A stretch of DNA of 64,000 nucleotides from Algibacter sp. L1A34 (GCF_009796805.1 NZ_CP047029.1:620001-684000), one strand, 5' to 3'; shown: positions 9,493 through 19,101, counted from the stretch's first letter. Numbers and translations are program-made. The notes: generated by a model not told the origin, from the letters alone.

Positions 9493-10170
9493 ATGAGATA
9501 TTTAATCATATTGACATTAAGCCTACTAAGCACCCAAATAAACTTCGCTCAAATTAACGAAATTGGCGTATTTGTTGGGGGCAGTAATTTAATAGGAGAC
9601 GTTGGGCCAACCAAATTCATAGCACCAAACACACCTAGTTTAGGACTTCTATATAAATGGAACAGAAGTAGACGACACTCTTACAGGTTTTCCGTAATAT
9701 ATTCCGATTTAAAGGCAAAAGACAGTGATTCTGACGATCCTCGACGTATACAGCGTGATTATTCAATAGATTCAAACCTATTAGAAATTTCGGCAGGTAT
9801 GGAATTTACTTTTATGGATTTCAACCTTCATTCTGGAGAAACAATAGGAACACCTTACTTATTTAGCGGTATAGCAGCTACACAATACAGCCTAACTTCT
9901 TTCTCAAACGGATCCCAAAGCGGTAAAGACTGGACCATGGCAATACCAATGGCAATAGGCTACAAAACAAATATACTAGGTAACTTTATCCTTGGTTTTG
10001 AAGTTGGAGCTCGGTACACCTTTACAGACAATATAGATGGTAGTTTCCCTGAAAGCTCTAACAACCAACAATATCAATTCGGAAATATTAATAATAACGA
10101 TTGGTATACCTTTACAGGAATTACATTAACTTACACATTCGGGATTAAACCCTGCTATTGTTACGATTAA
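9493..10170 (+). CDS. porG: PorG-like outer-membrane protein (DUF6089 family)
   Basis: The 225-residue protein starts with a signal peptide ending in NFAQ and has alternating amphipathic strands and a terminal strand typical of an eight-stranded outer-membrane barrel. The N-terminal block EIGVFVGGSNLIGDVG is characteristic of the DUF6089/PorG group, which in type IX secretion works with the PorK/PorN ring. Its place directly before uppS and bamA is the conserved flavobacterial arrangement and supports the assignment. The gene ends one base before the uppS start, so they are co-transcribed. Confidence 0.78.
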   Translation: MRYLIILTLSLLSTQINFAQINEIGVFVGGSNLIGDVGPTKFIAPNTPSLGLLYKWNRSRRHSYRFSVIYSDLKAKDSDSDDPRRIQRDYSIDSNLLEISAGMEFTFMDFNLHSGETIGTPYLFSGIAATQYSLTSFSNGSQSGKDWTMAIPMAIGYKTNILGNFILGFEVGARYTFTDNIDGSFPESSNNQQYQFGNINNNDWYTFTGITLTYTFGIKPCYCYD

Positions 10171-10171
10171 A

Positions 10172-10912
10172 ATGGACTTAAAAGAAAACATACAACTCAA
10201 AAAATTACCTAAGCATATTGCCATAATTATGGATGGTAATGGGCGTTGGGCTAAACAACAAGGTATGCTTAGAGCATTTGGCCACGAAAATGGCACAAAA
10301 TCTGTACGCACCACGGTAGAAGCTTGCGCAGAATTAGGTGTAGAAAACCTAACACTATATGCCTTTTCTACAGAAAACTGGAACCGACCAAAACTAGAAG
10401 TACAAACTTTAATGAAGCTTTTAGTTTCCGCATTAAGAAAAGAAATTAAAACACTTCAAGATAATAATATTAAGCTTACAGCAATTGGGAATTTAACTAC
10501 ATTACCGAAAAAAGCATACAAAGAATTGCATGAGGTAATAGATAAGACCAAGACCAACTCTCGCATGACCTTAACCTTAGCACTTAGCTACGGATCTCGC
10601 GAAGAAATCATAAATACTGTTAAGGAGATTAGTATTAAAGTTAAAAATAATATAATTTCGCCCGAAAATATTGAAGAATCAATTATTAATGAGCATCTTT
10701 ACACGCAAAATTTACCCGACGTAGATTTGTTAATAAGAACCAGTGGGGAGCAACGCATAAGTAATTTTTTGCTTTGGCAAATTGCTTATGCCGAATTATA
10801 TTTTACAAATGTACTTTGGCCCGATTTTACAAAGCAACATTTGTATGAAGCTATTATTGAATATCAAAAAAGAGAACGACGATTTGGGAAAACAAGTGAA
10901 CAACTTAGTTAA
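10172..10912 (+). CDS. uppS: Isoprenyl (undecaprenyl-diphosphate) synthase
   Basis: This cis-prenyltransferase extends farnesyl diphosphate with isopentenyl diphosphate to make the C55 lipid carrier for peptidoglycan and surface polysaccharides. The 246-residue protein has the catalytic-Asp segment IIMDGNGRWAK, the substrate region YAFSTENWNRP, and the C-terminal signature RTSGEQRISNFLLWQ...AYAELYF. All key residues are present. It follows porG by one base and overlaps the probable bamA start by 17 bases, indicating translational coupling in one operon for envelope biogenesis. Confidence 0.96.
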   Translation: MDLKENIQLKKLPKHIAIIMDGNGRWAKQQGMLRAFGHENGTKSVRTTVEACAELGVENLTLYAFSTENWNRPKLEVQTLMKLLVSALRKEIKTLQDNNIKLTAIGNLTTLPKKAYKELHEVIDKTKTNSRMTLTLALSYGSREEIINTVKEISIKVKNNIISPENIEESIINEHLYTQNLPDVDLLIRTSGEQRISNFLLWQIAYAELYFTNVLWPDFTKQHLYEAIIEYQKRERRFGKTSEQLS

Positions 10913-13466
10913 TTTATTAGCTTTTAAAACATCCGCCAAATGCTATTTAGCATTATTACTTTTAGTAAGTTGTTTTAATATCCAGGCTCAAGATTTAGAT
11001 TACAAAAACGGTAAAACGTATACTTTAGGAAAAATTACCGTTTCCGGAAACACCAGCTTTAGTGAGCAAACTATTGTTGCCTATTCCGGTTTAAGTAAAG
11101 GAAAAGACATTAAAATTCCTGGTGAAGACATTCGTGATGCTATTAAAAAGCTTTGGAAATCTAACCTTTTTAGTGATATCGAGGTTTTTATCACCAATAT
11201 TGAAGACGATGTAGCAACTTTAGAAATTCATCTATCTGATTTACCACAACTAAACGACCTGAAAATCAATGGCGTTAAAAACGGTAAAAAAGAAGGGATT
11301 ATAGAAGACAACAAACTTAAAAGAGGTGTAAAAGTTACCGAAAACCTTTTAACGACTACAAAAAACTACCTAACAAGTAAATACAAAAAGGATGGTTTTT
11401 TAAACACCAAAGTACATATTAACACCATTGATGTAAAAGATTCTATCCAAACGAGTAGAGTAAATATGGTACTTAACATTGATAAAGGTGAAAAAGTTAA
11501 AATTGACGATATTATTTTTAGTGGCGATTCTGTTTTAAGCGAAAAACAGCTTAGAAAAAGCATGAAAAACACGAAGAAGAAAAACCCAATTCGTTTATTA
11601 AAACGCTCAAAATATATTGAAGAAGATTATAAAGAAGATTTAGTTAGCTTAATCGATACTTATAAAGAGAACGGTTATAGAGATGCTCGTGTATTATCAG
11701 ATAGTATTATTATTAAAAATGACAAAACGGTTTCTCTTAAAATCAATTTAGAAGAAGGAGAAAAATACACGTTTGGTGATATTACTTTTATTGGTAACAC
11801 AATATACTCTAACCAACAATTAAGTCGTTTATTACGAATTGATAAAGGTGACACCTATGATGGTGTTACACTTGCAAAACGTATAGCAGATGATACAAAA
11901 CCAGATGCTAACGATATTACAAACTTATACCAGAACAACGGTTATTTATTCTCAAATATTAACGCCGTAGAAGTTAGCGCCGATAACAACGTTATCGATA
12001 TGGAAATTAGAATAACAGAAGGAAAACCTGCTTATTTTAATAGTGTATCTGTTGTTGGAAACGATAAAACAAACGATCACGTAGTATATCGCGAGATCCG
12101 TACACGTCCTGGCCAATTATATAGTAAAGCCAACGTGGTGCGTACAGTAAGAGAGCTTGGGCAACTAGGGTTCTTTGATGCTCAAGAAATTACTCCAAAT
12201 TTTAACAACCCTAATCCAAACGAAGGTACTATCGATATGGAATATGTAGTTAAAGAAACCGGATCTAGCCAAATTGAATTACAAGGTGGTTATGGTGGCG
12301 GAGGCTTTATTGGAACTTTAGGATTATCATTCAACAACTTTTCAATAAAAGATATCTTTAAGAAAGATGCATATAAACCAATACCAATGGGTGATGGTCA
12401 AAAATTAGCGTTACGTTTACAAGCCAGTCAATTTTATCAAACGTATAGTTTCTCATTCTCTGAGCCATGGTTAGGAGGAAAACGCCCGGTACAATTCTCG
12501 ACATCTTTATCACATACTAAACAATTTTTATACGATAACTCTACCTTTAGAGCAGATAAAAGCAGAAGTTTCAATATTACAGGTATTACTTTTGGTTTAG
12601 CTAAACGTTTAACTGTTCCAGATGATTTCTTCGTATTATCTCAATCTGTATCTTACCAACGTTACGATTTAAATAATTACAACACAGGTTTATTTACCTT
12701 TGGAGATGGTTTTTCAAATAACTTATCTTATTCTATTGGTTTAAGTAGAAATAATACAAGTGTAGACCCTGTTTACCCTATAGAAGGGTCTAGCTTCTCT
12801 GTAACGGCAAAAGCATCTTTACCTTACTCTTTATTTAACGGAACAGATTACTCGGAGTTAAAAGAAGAATATGACGATTTAGACCTTACAGATGCTGACG
12901 ACTTTGAAAGAGCTGGAGAAATAGACCAAGAACGTTATAACTGGTTAGAATTTTACAAAGTAAACTTTAAAGGAACTTGGTATACTCAAGTTGCTAAAGA
13001 TTTAGTATTAAGACCTAATGTTGAATTCGGATTCTTAGGTGCTTATAACCAAGACAGAGGTGTCATTCCTTTCGAAAGATACTTTTTAGGTGGTGATGGA
13101 TTAGCAAACTATAGCTTAGATGGTAGAGAAACTGTGCAACTACGTGGTTATCCTAACCAATCACTTTCTAGTGAAGATGGTGGTTCTATCTACAATAAAT
13201 TCTCTTTAGAATTACGTTACCCAATTACATTAAAAGCATCTGCTAAAATTTATGCTTTAGGATTCGTAGAGGGTGGAGCATCATTTGATAATTTTAGAGA
13301 TTACAACCCGTTCGATTTAAAACGTTCCGCTGGTTTAGGTATTCGTATTTTCATGCCTGCATTCGGATTATTAGGTATCGATTTTGGTCATGGATTTGAT
13401 TCAATTGATGATAGCGGTGTTAAAAACGGATGGGAAACACACTTCATTATTGGTCAACAATTTTAA
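10896..13466 (+). CDS. bamA: BamA outer-membrane protein assembly factor
   Basis: BamA folds and inserts beta-barrel proteins into the outer membrane. Five POTRA-type repeats cover about residues 40-440 (for example TLGKITVSGNTSF, TFGDITFIGNT, YFNSVSVVGNDK), then a 16-strand barrel with the conserved RGY in VQLRGYPNQ. The open frame extends up to 10782, but no ATG occurs near the signal peptide. I choose GTG at 10896, which gives a short N-terminus before the hydrophobic LALLLLVSCFNIQAQ; TTG at 10884 is the alternative. The start overlaps uppS and skp homologues follow. Confidence 0.93.
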   Translation: MNNLVNLLAFKTSAKCYLALLLLVSCFNIQAQDLDYKNGKTYTLGKITVSGNTSFSEQTIVAYSGLSKGKDIKIPGEDIRDAIKKLWKSNLFSDIEVFITNIEDDVATLEIHLSDLPQLNDLKINGVKNGKKEGIIEDNKLKRGVKVTENLLTTTKNYLTSKYKKDGFLNTKVHINTIDVKDSIQTSRVNMVLNIDKGEKVKIDDIIFSGDSVLSEKQLRKSMKNTKKKNPIRLLKRSKYIEEDYKEDLVSLIDTYKENGYRDARVLSDSIIIKNDKTVSLKINLEEGEKYTFGDITFIGNTIYSNQQLSRLLRIDKGDTYDGVTLAKRIADDTKPDANDITNLYQNNGYLFSNINAVEVSADNNVIDMEIRITEGKPAYFNSVSVVGNDKTNDHVVYREIRTRPGQLYSKANVVRTVRELGQLGFFDAQEITPNFNNPNPNEGTIDMEYVVKETGSSQIELQGGYGGGGFIGTLGLSFNNFSIKDIFKKDAYKPIPMGDGQKLALRLQASQFYQTYSFSFSEPWLGGKRPVQFSTSLSHTKQFLYDNSTFRADKSRSFNITGITFGLAKRLTVPDDFFVLSQSVSYQRYDLNNYNTGLFTFGDGFSNNLSYSIGLSRNNTSVDPVYPIEGSSFSVTAKASLPYSLFNGTDYSELKEEYDDLDLTDADDFERAGEIDQERYNWLEFYKVNFKGTWYTQVAKDLVLRPNVEFGFLGAYNQDRGVIPFERYFLGGDGLANYSLDGRETVQLRGYPNQSLSSEDGGSIYNKFSLELRYPITLKASAKIYALGFVEGGASFDNFRDYNPFDLKRSAGLGIRIFMPAFGLLGIDFGHGFDSIDDSGVKNGWETHFIIGQQF

Positions 13467-13732
13467 CCCATAAATTATTTTGGCACGATATTTTCTATTA
13501 ACACTTTAATGATTTGAATAAGAATTGAAATTTTTAAGATTAAATTTCGTTAATTTTGAAATGAGCAATTAAAAATTTTCCATAACGGTGAAAATGTTTA
13601 TTTTGCGAGTTCCATCTGAACAATTAGAAATTAATCAGATAAAACAACAATTCAAGGAGTGACAGCAACAAAAGTAATAGTCTGTCGTTTTTAGAATTTA
13701 TAACACATAAATGATAAAAATATTTTAAACAG

Positions 13733-14728
13733 ATGAAAAACAACGTTCTTTTTTTATTGACCCTAGTTTTTATGTTGACTCTATCCGTACATGCGCAACG
13801 AGGTGTAAGTCTTGCCTATATCGATAGTGAATATATTTTAGAAAACGTACCGGAATATCAAGAAGCGACCGCTCAATTAAATGAGAAAGCTGACAAGTGG
13901 AAAAATGAAATTCAAGCACAATTAGCTACTGTTGAACAAAAGCGCAAAGACTTGAGTAACGAAAAAGCCCTTTTAACAGCTGAATTAATTAAAGAGCGTG
14001 AAGAAGATATTTCGTTTGAAGAAAATGAAATTTTAGACTACCAGCAAAAAAGATTTGGACCTAATGGCGATTTATTTATTCAAAAAAGACAATTGATGCA
14101 GCCGGTTCAAGATCAAATATTTGCAGCAGTACAAACTATAGTTGCCGCAAGAAAATATCAATTGGTATTAGATAAAGCAAACGGTGGTATGCTATATGTC
14201 GCAAATTCTTTAGATATTAGCGACCAAGTATTAAGAAGTATAACTAGAACATCAAAAAGAACACAAGCACAATCTAAAGCTGAGCGTAGAGCTGCAGAAC
14301 AAGAAGATACTGTTCCAGAAGTGAATTTAGAACTGGAAGAGCGACAAAAAATATTAGACGAAAAAAAGGTTGAAAGAGAAAGTGCTCTTGAAGCCGCAAG
14401 AAAAAAGAAATTAGACGCTAGAGAAGCTAAAGTAAAAGCTGCCGCTGATAGACGACAAAAAATATTAGATGATCGAGAAAAAGCAAAACAAGCACGATCA
14501 GGAACTGAAGAAGAAACAGAAGCCACTACAGAAAGTATTCAAGGTGAAGCAAAAAGTACAGCTACAAAAGTTGTCGAGGGAGAAACAAAAACGAAAGCTG
14601 AATTACTTGAAGAAAACAGATTAAAAAAATTAAAAGACCGCGAGGAACGTAAAAAAGCATTAGAGGCGAAAAGACAAAAAATACTAGAAGATCGCCAAAA
14701 AGCAAAAGACAGTATAAACAAAAATTAA
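13733..14728 (+). CDS. Skp/OmpH-family periplasmic chaperone with long charged tail
   Basis: The signal peptide (ending VHAQ) is followed by an OmpH/Skp module: VSLAYIDSEYILENVPEYQ, a long coiled coil, and the closing strand KYQLVLDKANGGMLYVA. Skp binds unfolded outer-membrane proteins in the periplasm and hands them to BamA, encoded just upstream. At 331 residues it is nearly twice the usual size: from about residue 180 there is an extra coiled coil of K/R/E-rich repeats with the recurring motif RQKILDDREKAKQ. It is followed 30 bases later by a normal-length paralogue. Confidence 0.9.
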   Translation: MKNNVLFLLTLVFMLTLSVHAQRGVSLAYIDSEYILENVPEYQEATAQLNEKADKWKNEIQAQLATVEQKRKDLSNEKALLTAELIKEREEDISFEENEILDYQQKRFGPNGDLFIQKRQLMQPVQDQIFAAVQTIVAARKYQLVLDKANGGMLYVANSLDISDQVLRSITRTSKRTQAQSKAERRAAEQEDTVPEVNLELEERQKILDEKKVERESALEAARKKKLDAREAKVKAAADRRQKILDDREKAKQARSGTEEETEATTESIQGEAKSTATKVVEGETKTKAELLEENRLKKLKDREERKKALEAKRQKILEDRQKAKDSINKN

Positions 14729-14758
14729 TAATTTATAACACACAAATACTATTTACAA

Positions 14759-15265
14759 ATGAAACATTTTAAAACACTTTTATTAGCAACTGCATTATGT
14801 ATTGGAACAATAAGTTTCACACAAGCTCAAAGTAAAGTTGCCCATATAAACACACAAGAATTAATTAAAGCGATGCCAGAGATGAAAACGGCTCAAGCAG
14901 AATTAGAAGCTTTAAGCAAAACATACCAAACAGATATGCAAGGTTCTGTTACTGAATTTCAAAATCTACAAAAACAATACGAAGCTGAAGCTAAAACTAA
15001 AACGGACGAAGAAAACCAAAAACGTATTTTAGAATTACAAGAAAAACAACAACGTTTACAAACTTTTCAACAAGATGCGCAAAAAGATTTGCAAGCAAAA
15101 GAAATAGCTTTGTTACAACCTATAACAGAAAAAGCTAAAGCAGCTATTTTAAAAGTGTCAAGAGCACAAGGATTTGATTATGTTTTAGACTCAGGAGTTG
15201 GCGTAACTATTCTTGCCGACGGTAAAGATTTATTAAACGACGTAAAGAAAGATTTAGGTATCTAA
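14759..15265 (+). CDS. Skp/OmpH-family periplasmic chaperone
   Basis: This 168-residue protein has a signal peptide (ending TQAQ), the start strand SKVAHINTQELIKAMPEM, a coiled-coil hairpin of about 90 residues, and the C-terminal strand QGFDYVLDSGVGVTILADG, the standard Skp layout. It is the last gene of the porG-uppS-bamA-skp-skp block and is closed by a strong terminator, so it probably supplies chaperone capacity for BamA substrates. Compared with the preceding paralogue it lacks the charged C-terminal extension. Confidence 0.92.
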   Translation: MKHFKTLLLATALCIGTISFTQAQSKVAHINTQELIKAMPEMKTAQAELEALSKTYQTDMQGSVTEFQNLQKQYEAEAKTKTDEENQKRILELQEKQQRLQTFQQDAQKDLQAKEIALLQPITEKAKAAILKVSRAQGFDYVLDSGVGVTILADGKDLLNDVKKDLGI

Positions 15266-15281
15266 ATTCTTTTTAAAACTA

Positions 15282-15319
15282 TAAAAAAACCTGTAAATTA
15301 AATTTTACAGGTTTTTTTA
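15282..15319 (+). terminator. Terminator of the bamA-skp operon
   Basis: AAAAAACCTGTAAAtt/aatTTTACAGGTTTTTTT forms a near-perfect stem with a T-run, 17 bases after the skp2 stop. Confidence 0.85.
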
Positions 15320-15355
15320 TGCTTAAATTTTAATGGAACAATAATATTTTTAGGT

Positions 15356-15697
15356 CTAATTAAACCACACTGCATAGCCTTGGCGGCGCAATTCTAAAGC
15401 TAAAACACGCTCCATTTTTAAAGCATCACTTCGTGTAGTAATTGGATCTATATGATTATATAAACTCGGCCGTAAATAAGCGCCATACTTCTCTACAATA
15501 TTAGCAGACAGCTTGTGCCCTTTCTTATTTCTATAACCCGTTTTATGCTGTATAAAACGCTCTTTAGGTGTTTTACTTGTCATACCAACATACACACATT
15601 GCAACACCCCATTAAACTGAGGATTTGCCGCTCTAAATTTCGCGTTTTCTGTATAAGCACGTTTTGATAATTCGATAACATAAATTCTATAAGGCAT
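15356..15697 (-). CDS. GIY-YIG-like small protein
   Basis: The 113-residue protein has an RIYVIEL strand followed by CVYVGMTSKTPKERFIQHKTG, which resembles the GIY/YIG pair, the helix Arg and the following His of the GIY-YIG nuclease fold, and a later MERVLALELRRQGYAVW helix with the candidate metal Glu. The first strand lacks a literal GIY and the insertion between the strands is longer than usual, so activity is uncertain. It stands alone between two terminators. Function in this setting is unknown. Confidence 0.5.
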   Translation of the reverse strand: MPYRIYVIELSKRAYTENAKFRAANPQFNGVLQCVYVGMTSKTPKERFIQHKTGYRNKKGHKLSANIVEKYGAYLRPSLYNHIDPITTRSDALKMERVLALELRRQGYAVWFN

Positions 15698-15750
15698 AAA
15701 ATTAAAACAGTTAATTGGATGAAATTAAAATTCTTGCATAGTCCAAAAGC

Positions 15751-15785
15751 AAAAAGTTCAGCTTAAATTTAAGCTGAACTTTTTA
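15751..15785 (-). terminator. Terminator after the HMA-protein gene
   Basis: AAAAAGTTCAGCTTAAATTTAAGCTGAACTTTTT is a perfect 34-base palindrome just downstream of the minus-strand HMA gene and upstream of the GIY-YIG-like gene. Confidence 0.8.
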
Positions 15786-15808
15786 AATAAACACTATAAA
15801 ACTAATGT

Positions 15809-16198
15809 TTAATGTTTATCCTCGTCATGATCACTATCTTCTTTCTCATCCTTATGTTCATCAATAACATCATTATCTCTATAGCGACAGCAAGGATGAA
15901 CGGTTGCGTAAGCTTCGTCTGTTGCTTTAAGTTCCATAATATCATGGCCAACTCCTAAAACATGAGATTTAATAGAGTCTAAATTCGTTTTCCTCGCGTC
16001 ATAAATTAAACTCAATTCGTGAGTTTTCACACTCCAAACTGCAGACTTAACACCCTTTGTTCTAATAGCTGCTTTTTCTATTCTAGCTTTACACATCGTA
16101 CAAACTCCATCCACTTCTATAGAAGCTCTTTCATTTTTATTCTGTGAAAAGGTTAATGTTGTTGTTACCAGTAATGCAATAATTAGTAGTTTTTTCAT
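15809..16198 (-). CDS. Secreted heavy-metal-associated (HMA) domain protein
   Basis: The 129-residue protein has a signal peptide (ending TFSQ) and a ferredoxin-like HMA domain with the metal-binding motif VCTMCKARIEKA, then KGVKSAVWSVKTHELSLIYD, the usual second and third strands. After the domain, HPCCRYRD and a His/Asp/Glu-rich tail (HKDEKEDSDHDEDKH) add potential metal ligands. A periplasmic soft-metal carrier, most likely for copper, is inferred. It lies 29 bases after a TonB-dependent receptor on the same strand and close to a HYC_CC_PP protein. Confidence 0.85.
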   Translation of the reverse strand: MKKLLIIALLVTTTLTFSQNKNERASIEVDGVCTMCKARIEKAAIRTKGVKSAVWSVKTHELSLIYDARKTNLDSIKSHVLGVGHDIMELKATDEAYATVHPCCRYRDNDVIDEHKDEKEDSDHDEDKH

Positions 16199-16227
16199 AA
16201 TATCTATTTTTAAAAAGTTGTTCTTTA

Positions 16228-18489
16228 TTAAATTATTTTAAATCGTAATCCCATATAGTAATTAGAACCAAAAATTGGACCATAAACAAAAGTTGAATCA
16301 AAATTAGGTCCAAATGGATCGTCTGCCCCCAGAACAGGGTTATCTTGCCTAACATTAGTTATATTTTCGCCACCTAAATAGACTTCAAACTTTGGAGAAA
16401 ACACATGTGTTATTTGTGCGTTTAAAGTTCCAACCGTTGGCGAGTATTCGGGTAACTGGTATTGCAAAGGATTTGATAATGTAGATGAAAAACGTTGCTG
16501 GCTTATCCAGTTAAAAGTAGCGTCGAATCTCCAATGCGAACTGTTTTCACCCTTCTTAAGTGTTTCGTATGATGCATTTGCAAAAAAACGATTTTTTGGA
16601 ACTAGCGGTTTTTCTAACTCTCCAGCTTTATAAGCGGTTTTAACATCATAAAATTTGTAAGCCAAACGTAAATCAAAACTTTCAAATATGTTGTAATTTA
16701 ATTCTACCTGAAAACTATTAGCATAACTTTTCCCTTCCAAATTATAAAAACTTATTTCCTGAGGATTTTCATAATCCACAACTACTTGATTTTTAAAATC
16801 GGTTTTATAATAATCTAAAGTAATATCTGCTTTTCGTCCAAATAAATTAAACCCTTGAAGGTATGATACGCCGTAATTCCATGCCACTTCGGGATCCAAG
16901 CCGTATATATTTCCTCCCGAACTTAAAATATTTATATTTCTAGAAGTTGCAAACATTTGCTGATTTTCGGTAAAAATATTAGCACTTCGCTTGCCTCGTC
17001 CAAAAGAAGCTCGAAAAGCCGATTTCTCCCATGGTGTATAGCGCGCATGTACTCGTGGTGTTACAAAGTTACCTAAAAGATTATGATGATCAACACGCAA
17101 GCCAGCGGTTAAGTTCAATTTATCTAAATTGTCAAAATTATATTCAAAAAAAGCACCAACCGAATGTTCCTTGCGTCCATAATCTGTTAAATTAACCAGC
17201 TCATCATAATGATCATAAGTATAACTAACTCCTGTTTTTACCTTATGCCTAGAATCGCTAATAATAGTGTTATAAATAGCATTCGCATACAAACTATTGT
17301 GTGTAATATCATATTGATTCAATCCGAAATACGAATCCTGAACATGGTGACTAAATGCTGTTTGAACTCCAATACTTTGGTACGGAATTTCTGGATTTAC
17401 ATAACCCAACTTTGCTGAAACCTCGTAACGCTTTGTATTAATTTCACTTCCCCAAACTTCATTACCCGTTAAAACGTGGCTTGATGTTAGCCTATCTGTA
17501 TCGGGATTATAATTAATTTCCCCCATTTGCTTTTCGTCGTTTAAAACCTTCAAGTTTATAAAACTCACAAATCCTTTTTCCAAATCTGTATACTGCCAAC
17601 GATTCATCACGTTTATCTGGTTATAGAGTGGCATATCCAAAAAATTATCATGGTTAACATCATGTTTTTCGTTATGCGTATTTCCGTGTATATACAACCC
17701 TGTACTCCACTTATCGGACACTTGGGTGTTAATATGCGTATTCAATTCAAAACGCCCAGCAATATTTCCGAACAAGTTTACAAAAAGCTTACTATCTGTA
17801 GTTGGCTTAACCAATTCAGCATTAATCTGGCCTGCAATACTTTCGTAACCATTAACCACAGAACCGGCTCCTTTGGTAATTTGTATACTTTCTACCCAAG
17901 TTCCTGGAATAAAACTTAATCCAAAAGCTTGCGATGCTCCACGAATAGATGGTATATTTTCTGTTGCAATCAAAATATAAGGACTTGTAAGTCCGAGCAT
18001 TTTAATTTGTCGCGTACCAGAAACGGCATCTGCAAAATTAACATCTATAGACGGGTTGGTTTCAAAACTTTCGGCCAAATTACAGCAAGCCGCTTTTAAA
18101 AGCTCGTCGCTACTAACCGTAAACACATTCTGCGATTGCATATAAGATTTAGAAGTAGCCTGATTTCTAGATGTTAATGTAACCACATCTAAATCACTTG
18201 TTGGGTTTAACCAATGCTTAATAGGTTTAGCGGAATTCACTAAAATTGTATCCGTTTTAAAACCCACATAGCTTACCACCAATTTTTTATAATTAGTTTC
18301 ATAAGGCAAACTAAATTCACCATCAATATTAGTAACCGCACCAATACTCGTATTAAGCCAATATACATTAGCTCCCGCTAAGCCTAGTGGCGAATTATTT
18401 TCGTTTGCTTCCAAAATAGTTCCTGTTAATTTTTCTTGCGAAAACAGAACTATCGGAAAGTATAACATGATATATATTATATTTTTCAT
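16228..18489 (-). CDS. TonB-dependent receptor, metal-associated cluster
   Basis: This 753-residue outer-membrane receptor begins with a signal peptide, then a carboxypeptidase-D-like regulatory domain (about residues 20-100; EKLTGTILEANENN...VVSYVGFKTD). The plug domain follows (CCNLAESFETNPSID...GAGSVVNGYESIAGQIN) and then a 22-strand barrel with a terminal aromatic-rich strand. It should import a ligand using TonB energy. The companion HMA and HYC_CC_PP genes suggest a metal or metal-complex ligand, possibly copper; the sequence does not prove it. It is probably co-transcribed with the HMA gene. Confidence 0.88.
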   Translation of the reverse strand: MKNIIYIMLYFPIVLFSQEKLTGTILEANENNSPLGLAGANVYWLNTSIGAVTNIDGEFSLPYETNYKKLVVSYVGFKTDTILVNSAKPIKHWLNPTSDLDVVTLTSRNQATSKSYMQSQNVFTVSSDELLKAACCNLAESFETNPSIDVNFADAVSGTRQIKMLGLTSPYILIATENIPSIRGASQAFGLSFIPGTWVESIQITKGAGSVVNGYESIAGQINAELVKPTTDSKLFVNLFGNIAGRFELNTHINTQVSDKWSTGLYIHGNTHNEKHDVNHDNFLDMPLYNQINVMNRWQYTDLEKGFVSFINLKVLNDEKQMGEINYNPDTDRLTSSHVLTGNEVWGSEINTKRYEVSAKLGYVNPEIPYQSIGVQTAFSHHVQDSYFGLNQYDITHNSLYANAIYNTIISDSRHKVKTGVSYTYDHYDELVNLTDYGRKEHSVGAFFEYNFDNLDKLNLTAGLRVDHHNLLGNFVTPRVHARYTPWEKSAFRASFGRGKRSANIFTENQQMFATSRNINILSSGGNIYGLDPEVAWNYGVSYLQGFNLFGRKADITLDYYKTDFKNQVVVDYENPQEISFYNLEGKSYANSFQVELNYNIFESFDLRLAYKFYDVKTAYKAGELEKPLVPKNRFFANASYETLKKGENSSHWRFDATFNWISQQRFSSTLSNPLQYQLPEYSPTVGTLNAQITHVFSPKFEVYLGGENITNVRQDNPVLGADDPFGPNFDSTFVYGPIFGSNYYMGLRFKII

Positions 18490-18699
18490 ATTTATTTTTA
18501 TAAGAATTTTGAAAACATCAATCCTTTAAACAGTCATAATTAGCATAACAATCACAATGCTGTTTTCAAGAAAAAAGTTTTTTTGTAGACAAAAAACACC
18601 CGTAACTTTATAAGTATGTGTTATTTTTTGAATTTATTTGAGTAATTCTAGCGCGTAATGAATTATACGCTTTCGCGGAAAAAACAATGATCCGGTTTA

Positions 18700-19101
18700 T
18701 CAAATAATAAAAACTTGGTCTAATACCAGAATATCGGTAACCAAATTGGGTGGAGAATAATTTCTATGAGGAATAATTTGTTTTTCTAAACCATCAAAAA
18801 GATTAATAAACGAAAAACTTAGAGCTGTAATAAACTGCTGATGGCTAAAATCTAAATCATCGAAAGATGAAAATTTTAATTCTTTTTGCCCTTTTACAAC
18901 ATCAACCTCATCTTTACAACAGGATTTATTTTTCAGAATTACTCCGGAATCCATGCCGCATTTTTGAGTCTCAGAAAACAAAGACACATCAATTAAAACA
19001 TCGCCACAAAAGTGCTTTTCAATGGTAAAAGATACCGTTGAAAATAATACTAAAAATGTCATTAGTATCGAAAAGCATTTATGTAAAAATAATTTTATCA
19101 C
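18700..19101 (-). CDS. HYC_CC_PP family small membrane-anchored protein
   Basis: The 133-residue protein opens with one hydrophobic helix (CFSILMTFLVLFSTVSFTI). The family landmarks follow in order: HFC (residues 31-33), NKSCCKDE in the middle and NYSPPN near the C-terminus. This cysteine pattern recurs in Bacteroidota small proteins next to metal-related TonB receptors, and metal binding outside the cytoplasm is inferred. The start appears to be GTG. It lies about 210 bases upstream of the receptor on the same strand, and the spacer holds no gene. Confidence 0.75.
   Translation of the reverse strand: MIKLFLHKCFSILMTFLVLFSTVSFTIEKHFCGDVLIDVSLFSETQKCGMDSGVILKNKSCCKDEVDVVKGQKELKFSSFDDLDFSHQQFITALSFSFINLFDGLEKQIIPHRNYSPPNLVTDILVLDQVFII

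Noticed and set aside
10782-10895. N-terminal extension of bamA to the ATG at 10782
   Set aside because: It would overlap uppS by 131 bases and place 38 non-conserved residues before a clear signal peptide.
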